DNA of 64,000 nucleotides from DASPHG01 sp963849605. GTDB taxonomy: Bacteria > Actinomycetota > Thermoleophilia > Solirubrobacterales > Thermoleophilaceae. Under the pieces are notes generated by a model. The model was not told where the DNA came from and searched no databases. It worked only from the letters and a program-made list of their open reading frames with translations. How positions within the stretch are numbered: position 1 is the first letter of the stretch; each line of letters opens with the position of its first letter. The position numbers and the translations under genes are program-made. Location of the stretch: NCBI GenBank assembly GCA_963849605.1, contig CAWKHX010000002.1, forward strand, positions 62,001 to 126,000, given 5' to 3'. Shown one piece after another: positions 58,715-64,000 of this stretch.

Positions 58715-59829
58715 GTGACCAAGGAGCCCGATTGGGCAGCGGAGGGCCTGCTGGATGGGCTCGAGGGCGAGGACCTGGACGCACGGATCGCGCTCCTGCG
58801 CGACCTGCACGCGGACGGCGTCCCGTTGGACGAGCTGCGCAAGGCGGCGGCGGAGCAGCGGCTGATGTTCCTGCCGGTCGAGCGCGCGCTTGGCGAGGAG
58901 CTGCGCTACAGCCCCCGGCAGATCGCCGAGGCGACGGGGCTCGACTTCGACTTCCTGACGCGCGCAGTGGCAGGCGCTCGGCCTGCCGGTGCGACCCGGA
59001 CGACGAGATCGCCTACAGCGAGCGCGACCTCGAGGCTGCTCGCCGCCTGAAGGGATTCCTCGATGCCGGCCTGCCCGAGGAGGCGTCATCGAGATGGCGC
59101 GCGTCCTCGGGCAGTCGATGGCGCGGATCGCCGAAGCATCGCGGTTTCTGATCGGCACCACGCTCCTCTCTCCGGGCTCGACGGAGTACGACATCGCGCG
59201 CCAGGGCATGTACGCCCGGCCGCTCGTCGACCTGATGGAGCCGACGCTCGCGTACGTCTTCGGCATGCAGCTGATGGAGCAGGTGCGGCACGAGGTCTTC
59301 GACCGCACCGCGCGGGAGCGCGGGCCGCTCGGGGCGCGCCAGGTGACGATCTGCTTCGCGGACATCGTGGGCTGGACGGAGCTTGGCGAGGAGGCCGAGG
59401 AGGACACGATCGGCAGCGTGGCCGATCGACTCGCGGCGATGGCGACCGACCTGCTCCTGCCGCCCGTTCGGGTGGTGAAGATGATCGGCGACGCGGCGAT
59501 GCTTCGTCTCGCCGGACGACGGCCCGCTGCTCGAGTTGGCGCTCAACCTGGTCGCAGCAGCGGAGGCGGACAACAACTTCCCCGAGATGCGGGCCGGCCT
59601 CGCGTCGGGAATGGCGCTCAACCGCTGGGGCGACTGGTACGGGCGGCCGGTGAACCTGGCTAGCAGGGTGTGTTCGCGCGCGCGGCCCGGAAGCGTGCTA
59701 GTGACCGAGCCGGTAGCCGACGCCCTAGGAGGCGACGACTACCGGTTCTCGGCTGCGGGCCAGAAGCAGCTGAAGGGGATTGGAGCCGTGCCGCTCTGGC
59801 GCGCTCGTAGAGCTCAGCCTGATGACTAG
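58715..59829 (+). pseudogene. Class III adenylate/guanylate cyclase, frame broken in four places
   Basis: Good protein sequence is spread over three frames. Segment order: LDGLEGEDLDARIALLRDLHADG ... QRLMFLPVERALGEEL (GTG 58715); QWQALGLPV; PDDEIAYSERDLEAARRLKGF; VIEMARVLGQSMARIAEASRF then QVTICFADIVGWTELGEE and VKMIGDAAML; finally LELALNLVAAAEADNNFPE and YGRPVNLASRVCSRARPGSV. The breaks are near 58965 (extra base), 58990 (extra), 59083 (missing) and 59505 (extra). The N-terminal half is the pH/lipid-responsive inhibitory domain of Rv1264-type cyclases and the C-terminal half the catalytic domain, with both metal Asp (FADIVGW, IGDAAM). Whether it is decayed or an error-dense stretch is open. 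Confidence 0.8.
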
Positions 59830-59862
59830 CTGCCGCGTATGCGTTCAGCTGGGAGGTCATCG

Positions 59863-60108
59863 CTAAGCGGCGACCGTCTCGACGTGCCTGCTGTGCATCC
59901 GCAGCATCTCGACGAGCTCGGCGGTCGGTGCGAAGGGGTTTGCGACGGCGCGGCCGTTCTCGAGGCTGAGCGCGGCGCGGATATCACCGCTCTGCTCGGC
60001 CAGGAGGACCTCACCGTGGAGAGCCGCCCGATCGTCCAGCGCCGCGAGGCGGCGGAGGGCGAACGCGTCGGCTGTGGTCGCCTGACGAATGGTGATCGAG
60101 GGTGCCAT
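59863..60108 (-). CDS. Small conserved protein of unknown function
   Basis: 81 residues. ATG 60108 is chosen because CAGGAGG lies five bases upstream; ATG 60135 is also possible. The sequence SITIRQATTADAFALRRLAALDD, then ALSLENGRAVANPFAPTAELVEMLRMHSRHVE looks like the first third of a GNAT acetyltransferase, lacking the acetyl-CoA motif, and appears in actinobacteria as a free short protein. Not named. It is divergent from the LysR gene (97 bases), so it may be controlled by it. Confidence 0.7.
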   Translation of the reverse strand: MAPSITIRQATTADAFALRRLAALDDRAALHGEVLLAEQSGDIRAALSLENGRAVANPFAPTAELVEMLRMHSRHVETVAA

Positions 60109-60155
60109 GGTGGCCTCCTGAATTGCGGTTGACATGGCTCTACGATCCCACCTGC

Positions 60156-60202
60156 GAGCGATAAGATCAAATGACACTCCGTTCTACCTGTGATAAGGTG
60201 CG
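60156..60202. promoter_or_regulatory. Possible LysR operator between divergent genes
   Basis: Two copies of GATAAG, in CGATAAGATCAAATG and CTGTGATAAGGTGC, lie about 33 bases apart in the 97-base gap between the small gene and the LysR start. LysR regulators usually control their own divergent neighbour from such a gap. This rests on a repeated hexamer alone. Confidence 0.3.
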
Positions 60203-60205
60203 CTT

Positions 60206-61135
60206 ATGCTCGATGTCAAGCGTTTGAAGGTCCTCCACGAGGTCGCGCGGCAGGGCTCCTTCTCGGCCGCGGCCGAAGCGCTCTCCTACACGCAGTCGGC
60301 CATCTCCCAGCAGATCGCCGCGCTAGAACGCGAGACCGGCAGCACGCTGGTCGACCGCGGCGCGCGCGGAATCCGCATGACCGACGCCGGTGAGGCGCTC
60401 GTGCGGCACGCGGACGGGATCCTCACCCGGATCACCGACGCCGAGGCGGAGCTCGAGGCGATCGCCGGCCTGCGCGGCGGACGCGTGCGCGTCGCGTCGT
60501 TCGCCACGGCGGGCTCGACCTTCGTGCCGCATGCGATCGCGAACTTCCACGAGCAGTACCCGGCCGTCGAGATCTCCCTGAAGGAGTCGGACCCCGAGGA
60601 GAGCGTGCCCGCGCTCAAGGGCGGACAACTCGACATCGCGATCCTGTTCGAGCCCCATGGCGCCGGCGACCTCGGCGACATGGAGAAGGTGCACCTGCTC
60701 GAGGACCCGATGTCGGTCGTCCTCCCCGAGAATCACCCGCTCGCGTCGAAGGCCAAGATCAAGCTGAAGGACCTCGAGGGCGAGGCGTGGGTGCAGACGA
60801 CGTCGAGCTGTCCGTGCTCCATCATCGTCACCGAGGAGTGCCGCGCCGCCGGCTTCGAGCCGCGCGTGGCGTTCGAGTCGGACGACTACCTGACGGTCCA
60901 GGGCCTCGTCGCCGCGGGCGTCGGGGTGGCGATGATCCCGTCGCTCGGCCTGGCGGCCTACCGGCCCGACATCGCGATCCGGGCGGTCGTGGGCGCGAAG
61001 GCGAAGCGCGACATCTACGCCGTCACGCTGCCCGGGGGCAAGCACTCGCCGGCCACCCAGGCAATGCTCGACGTGCTGTGCGACGCGGCGCGCCGCTACG
61101 ACCTCGGCGAGACCCGCCTCGCCGTGGCTTCCTAG
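60206..61135 (+). CDS. LysR-family transcriptional regulator
   Basis: 309 residues. An N-terminal winged helix-turn-helix (LKVLHEVARQGSFSAAAEAL, then YTQSAISQQIAALERETGS) and a periplasmic-binding-like effector domain (VRVASFATAGSTFVPHAIANF; LDIAILFEP; VAAGVGVAMIPSLGLAAY). Cys-Pro-Cys (SSCPCSIIV) in the effector domain may sense redox. Divergent from the small gene at 59863. GATAAG occurs twice in the gap (cgataagatca; gtgataaggt), a possible operator pair. Its target and ligand are unknown. Confidence 0.93.
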   Translation: MLDVKRLKVLHEVARQGSFSAAAEALSYTQSAISQQIAALERETGSTLVDRGARGIRMTDAGEALVRHADGILTRITDAEAELEAIAGLRGGRVRVASFATAGSTFVPHAIANFHEQYPAVEISLKESDPEESVPALKGGQLDIAILFEPHGAGDLGDMEKVHLLEDPMSVVLPENHPLASKAKIKLKDLEGEAWVQTTSSCPCSIIVTEECRAAGFEPRVAFESDDYLTVQGLVAAGVGVAMIPSLGLAAYRPDIAIRAVVGAKAKRDIYAVTLPGGKHSPATQAMLDVLCDAARRYDLGETRLAVAS

Positions 61136-61578
61136 CCCCCGGTCGGAACCCGAAACAGCGACTGCACGCCGGCGGCGAACATCAGGTCGCCTTCGATCTT
61201 CAGCTTGCCGGTCATGAACATCGTCGGCCCGGCGGCGTTGCCGGTGACGAGCTTCAGGAAGTCGACCGGCTTCATGGTGAACGTGACGCGCGGCGGAGTG
61301 TCGCCGCCCGGCACGACCGTGCAGGCGCCGCCCGCCACGACGACCTGGTAGCGGTCGTGTCCGCCACCCGGCTTGTCGAGGATGCGCCACTCGAGCACCG
61401 CGTCGGTGCCGCCGGCCTTCTCCGCGTCGAAGTGCTCGGCCATCTGGCTGAAGATCCCGTCCAGCACGAGCGCGCGCACCCGCTCGTCCGCCATCCCCGC
61501 CGCCAGCTGGTCCTCCGGCGTGTCGGCGATCGCCTTTACGAACGCGGCCGGGTCGACGGAGGCGGGATCGATCTCCAT
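61132..61578 (-). CDS. SCP2 sterol-carrier-type lipid-binding protein
   Basis: 148 residues. EWRILDKPGGGHDRYQVVVAGG and PRVTFTMKPVDFLKLVTGNAAG, ending GPTMFMTGKLKIEGDLMFA, give the SCP2 beta sheet and the signature that lipid-binding SCP2 domains share (xGKLxIxGDxxLA). A soluble carrier of lipids or hydrophobic metabolites in the cytoplasm. Ends four bases into the convergent LysR gene. Downstream of yebC with a two-base gap. Confidence 0.9.
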   Translation of the reverse strand: MEIDPASVDPAAFVKAIADTPEDQLAAGMADERVRALVLDGIFSQMAEHFDAEKAGGTDAVLEWRILDKPGGGHDRYQVVVAGGACTVVPGGDTPPRVTFTMKPVDFLKLVTGNAAGPTMFMTGKLKIEGDLMFAAGVQSLFRVPTGG

Positions 61579-61580
61579 CG

Positions 61581-62330
61581 CTAGCCCGCGACCCGTTCGA
61601 GCACGTCGGCGTCGACGTTGAAGTTCGCGTGCACGGCATTGACGTCGTCGTGCTCCTCGAGCGCGTCCATCAGCCGCATCAGCTGCGCGACCTGGTTCTC
61701 GGGGACGTCGACCGTGCTCTTCGGCTGCATCGCGAGCTCGGCCGACTCGAGCTCGACGCCCGCGTCCACGAGCGCCTTCCGCACGGTCTCGAGGTCCTCG
61801 GGCGCGGTGACCACCTCGTAGACATTCTCGTCGATCGAGACGTCCTCGGCCCCGGCGTCGATCGCGGCGAACAGGTCGTCCTCGGAGTAGCGCTCACCGT
61901 CCACGACGATCACGCCCTTCTTGTCGAACACCCACGCCACGGAGCCCGGCTCGCCCAGACTGCCGCCGGACTTCGTGAAGATGTTGCGCACCTCGGCGCC
62001 GGTGCGGTTGCGGTTGTCCGTCAGCGACTCCACGAGCACCGCCACGCCGGCCGGGCCGTAGCCCTCGTAGAGGACGCTCTCGAACGAGTCGGCGTCGGCG
62101 TCGGCGCCGGTGCCCTTCGCGATCGCGCGTTCGATGTTGTCCTTGGGCATCGACGCGTCCTTCGCCTTCTGGACCGCCAGGGCGAGTGCCGGATTGCCGT
62201 TCGGGTCTCCCCCGCCCTCACGCGCGGCGACCTGGATCGCGCGCGTCAGCTTCGTGAACAGCGCGCCGCGCTTGGCGTCGGTCGCCTTCTTCTTGTGCTT
62301 GATCGAAGCCCACTTCGAATGGCCGGCCAT
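61581..62330 (-). CDS. yebC: YebC/PmpR-family regulator/translation factor
   Basis: 249 residues, full length. MAGHSKWASIKHKKKATDAKRG (in part) is the invariant N-terminus. GYGPAGVAVLVESLTDNRNRT, GSLGEPGSVAWVFDKKG and YEVVTAPEDLETV are the later family blocks. YebC proteins bind DNA or help ribosomes through proline-rich stretches; which applies here cannot be told. In many genomes yebC precedes ruvC; here an LysR/cyclase insertion separates them. Confidence 0.97.
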   Translation of the reverse strand: MAGHSKWASIKHKKKATDAKRGALFTKLTRAIQVAAREGGGDPNGNPALALAVQKAKDASMPKDNIERAIAKGTGADADADSFESVLYEGYGPAGVAVLVESLTDNRNRTGAEVRNIFTKSGGSLGEPGSVAWVFDKKGVIVVDGERYSEDDLFAAIDAGAEDVSIDENVYEVVTAPEDLETVRKALVDAGVELESAELAMQPKSTVDVPENQVAQLMRLMDALEEHDDVNAVHANFNVDADVLERVAG

Positions 62331-62339
62331 CAGTGCTCC

Positions 62340-63443
62340 CTAGATCACGAACTTTCCGTCGCGCTGGATCTCGGTGCCGTCGACGCTGATCGTGCCGCCC
62401 TGGCGGAGGTCGCAGACCATGTCCCAGTGCACGGCCGAGTTGTTCACGCCGCCGCTCTCGGGATAGCTCATCCCGATCGCCATGTGCACCGTCCCGCCGA
62501 TCTTCTCGTCGAGCAGGATCTCCTTGGTGCCGGTCGAGATGCCGTAGTTCGTGCCGATGCCGAGCTCGCCCAGGCGCCGCGCGCCCTCGTCGGTGTCGAG
62601 CATCTCGATGAGGAAGTCCTCGCCGCGCTCCGCCGAGGCGTCCACCACCTTGCCGTTCTCGAACTTGAAGCGGACGCCGGCCACCTCGCGACCCCCGTAG
62701 GTGGCGGGGAACGAGAAGGCGATCTCGCCGTTCACCGAGTCCTCGATCGGCCCCGTGAAGAATTCTCCATCGGGCATGTTGTGCTCGCCGACGCAGGGGA
62801 TGAACGTGCGCCCGGCCACGCCGAGCGTGATGTCCGTGTCGGGCCCCGTGATATGGACCTCCTCCTTGCCCTCCATCCACGCGGCCAGCCGGTTGACCTG
62901 GTCGGACTGCCGCTGCCAGGCGGTCAGCGGGTCCTGATCGGTCGCGAGGCAGGCGCGGTAGTAGAAGTCCTCGTAGGCGTCGAGCGACATGCCCGCCTCG
63001 GCCGCGTACGCGTGCGTCGGGAACAGCGTCAGCGACCAGCGGTAGCTCCCCTCCGCCGAGCGCCTCATGCTCGTCTCCATCAGCGGCTGGCGCGCCTTCT
63101 GCGTGATCGCCTGGCGCTTCGGATCCACCTGCGACAGCGCGCGCGTATTCAGGTCCGCCATCACGGCGATGCGCACGTCGGCGTTCTCCGCTGCCCACGT
63201 CGCCGTCGGCGGCACCCACTCGAGCTGCTTCTCGTTCGCGAGCTCGTAGAACGCGGGCGCGGCCCCCTCGGTCGACAGCTGCATGATCGGCAGTCCGCCC
63301 GCGCGCAGCACCTCCTCGTAGATCGCCTGGACGAGGGGCTCGGCCACGGCGGTCGACTGGATCACGCATACGTCGTCGGGCTCGACCCGCGTCGAGTAGC
63401 GGACAAGGATCTGGGCGAGCGCGTCTGCGCGCTGGTCTCTCAT
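62340..63443 (-). CDS. M29-family aminopeptidase
   Basis: 367 residues. The family blocks RVEPDDVCVIQSTAVAEPLV, EGKEEVHITGPDTDITLGV and CVGEHNMPDGEFFTGPIEDS are present. Metal ligands include Glu in GEHNMPDGE, Glu in EDSVNGE and His/Asp in NSAVHWDMVCDL. M29 enzymes are cobalt- or zinc-dependent leucine-type aminopeptidases in the cytoplasm. Overlaps the pdxT end by four bases and sits in the pdxS-pdxT-aminopeptidase-yebC operon. Confidence 0.93.
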   Translation of the reverse strand: MRDQRADALAQILVRYSTRVEPDDVCVIQSTAVAEPLVQAIYEEVLRAGGLPIMQLSTEGAAPAFYELANEKQLEWVPPTATWAAENADVRIAVMADLNTRALSQVDPKRQAITQKARQPLMETSMRRSAEGSYRWSLTLFPTHAYAAEAGMSLDAYEDFYYRACLATDQDPLTAWQRQSDQVNRLAAWMEGKEEVHITGPDTDITLGVAGRTFIPCVGEHNMPDGEFFTGPIEDSVNGEIAFSFPATYGGREVAGVRFKFENGKVVDASAERGEDFLIEMLDTDEGARRLGELGIGTNYGISTGTKEILLDEKIGGTVHMAIGMSYPESGGVNNSAVHWDMVCDLRQGGTISVDGTEIQRDGKFVI

Positions 63444-63979
63444 ACACGAGCTCCTTCTCTTAGCCAGGCGTGCACACGCACGTCGTCGGTCAGTTCGGGG
63501 TGGAAGGACACGGCCAGGACGTTGTCCTGCCGCACCGCGACGGGATGGCCATCCACCTCGGCGAGCACCTCCACATCCTCCCCTACTTCCTCGACCCAGG
63601 GCGCGCGGATGAACACCGCCGTGATCGGCTCGCCGTCGAGCGTGAGCTCCGTCTCGAAGGAGTGCGACTGACGGCCGAACGCGTTGCGCCTGGTCGTGAC
63701 GTCCAGGAGGCCGAGGTGGTCGCGGTCGAGCATGATCAGCCCGGCGCAGGTGCCGAGGGTCGGTATGCCGCTCCTCACGAGGTCGCGCAGGGGGTCGGCC
63801 AGGCCCTCGCGCTCGATCCCCAGGGTCATCGTGGTCGATTCCCCGCCGGGGATCACGAGGCCGTCGAGCCCGTCGAGATCGCGCGGCGTCCGGACCTCGC
63901 GCGGCGTCGCACCGAGCTCTCGCAGGACCTTCGCGTGTGCCTCAAAATCGCCCTGAAGGGCGAGGACGCCGACCGTCAC
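63440..63979 (-). CDS. pdxT: Pyridoxal 5'-phosphate synthase glutaminase subunit
   Basis: 179 residues. VGVLALQGDFEAHAKVLRELG and VIPGGESTTMTLGIEREGL lead to the Cys nucleophile in GTCAGLIML and the His-Glu of the triad in SFHPELTDD; NAFGRQSHSFE is also invariant. It hydrolyses glutamine and channels ammonia to PdxS for PLP synthesis. GTG start overlapping the pdxS stop (GTGA). Confidence 0.97.
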   Translation of the reverse strand: MTVGVLALQGDFEAHAKVLRELGATPREVRTPRDLDGLDGLVIPGGESTTMTLGIEREGLADPLRDLVRSGIPTLGTCAGLIMLDRDHLGLLDVTTRRNAFGRQSHSFETELTLDGEPITAVFIRAPWVEEVGEDVEVLAEVDGHPVAVRQDNVLAVSFHPELTDDVRVHAWLREGARV

Positions 63980-64000
63980 CAGCCGCGCGTCTGCAGGAGG
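63976..64000 (-). CDS. pdxS: C-terminal codons of pyridoxal 5'-phosphate synthase PdxS (runs off the right edge)
   Basis: Only the last seven codons and stop are in the window (LLQTRGW then TGA). PdxS proteins commonly end in RGW, and the pdxS-pdxT overlap is the usual arrangement. Everything else lies beyond position 64000. Confidence 0.85.

Overview
The window is very GC-rich, densely coding DNA from a free-living bacterium, most likely an actinobacterium of the Thermoleophilia (Solirubrobacterales/Gaiellales) type. The reasons are GC/CG-saturated third codon positions, many GTG/TTG starts, an actinobacterial-style PyrR leader, a CysO-like sulfur carrier, a fused SecDF, and a housekeeping block in the order pdxS-pdxT-aminopeptidase-yebC ... 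ruvC-ruvA-ruvB-PAS protein-secDF-recJ-relA. No tRNA, rRNA, CRISPR array, prophage or transposase is visible. The lineage assignment is inference.

Layout. (1) 1-2.85 kb, minus strand: pyrimidine operon pyrR-pyrB-pyrC (pyrC runs off the left edge) behind a PyrR-binding hairpin that overlaps the pyrR ribosome-binding site, then ribonuclease Z with one frameshift. (2) 2.9-13.6 kb: a signalling island with a giant soluble poly-HAMP hybrid histidine kinase, CheR, a receiver-less CheB, an RsbU/RsbW-type fusion (REC-PAS-GAF-PP2C-HATPase) and a convergent REC-GGDEF protein. (3) 13.7-44.5 kb: a long surface-polysaccharide region with CDP-glucose genes (rfbF, rfbG), a flippase fused to a methyltransferase, glycosyltransferases of several folds, at least six SAM methyltransferase domains, wecB, a phosphohexomutase, two hexapeptide acyltransferases and three sulfatase-superfamily enzymes. 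Housekeeping genes sit inside it: a SAM-riboswitch-controlled thrC-cysO pair, corA and a HIT protein. (4) 44.5-50.3 kb: MBL-fold hydrolase, secreted HExxH protein, diacylglycerol-kinase-like protein and bifunctional relA/spoT. (5) 50.3-64 kb, mostly minus strand: recJ, a small membrane protein, secDF, a PAS/zinc-ribbon protein, ruvB-ruvA-ruvC, a frame-broken class III nucleotidyl cyclase, a LysR regulator, an SCP2 protein, yebC, an M29 aminopeptidase, pdxT and the last codons of pdxS.

How it fits together. The polysaccharide region could supply nucleotide sugars (CDP-6-deoxyhexoses, ManNAc), transfer them, methylate them heavily and export them. Two membrane proteins carry methyltransferase domains in the same chain. 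The most interesting candidate system is thrC-cysO behind a SAM-I riboswitch. A SAM switch in front of a threonine-synthase-like PLP enzyme and a protein-thiocarboxylate sulfur carrier suggests sulfur transfer onto phosphohomoserine rather than only threonine synthesis (inference). A second unexplained signal is a pair of intergenic dyads that share a CTATAG core and a 20-nt loop but have different, still self-complementary arms.

Caution: about ten single-base indels break five genes (rnz, the poly-HAMP kinase, a sulfatase-like gene, one glycosyltransferase, the cyclase). Some or all may be assembly or consensus errors. Three further genes lack a standard start codon at the expected N-terminus.
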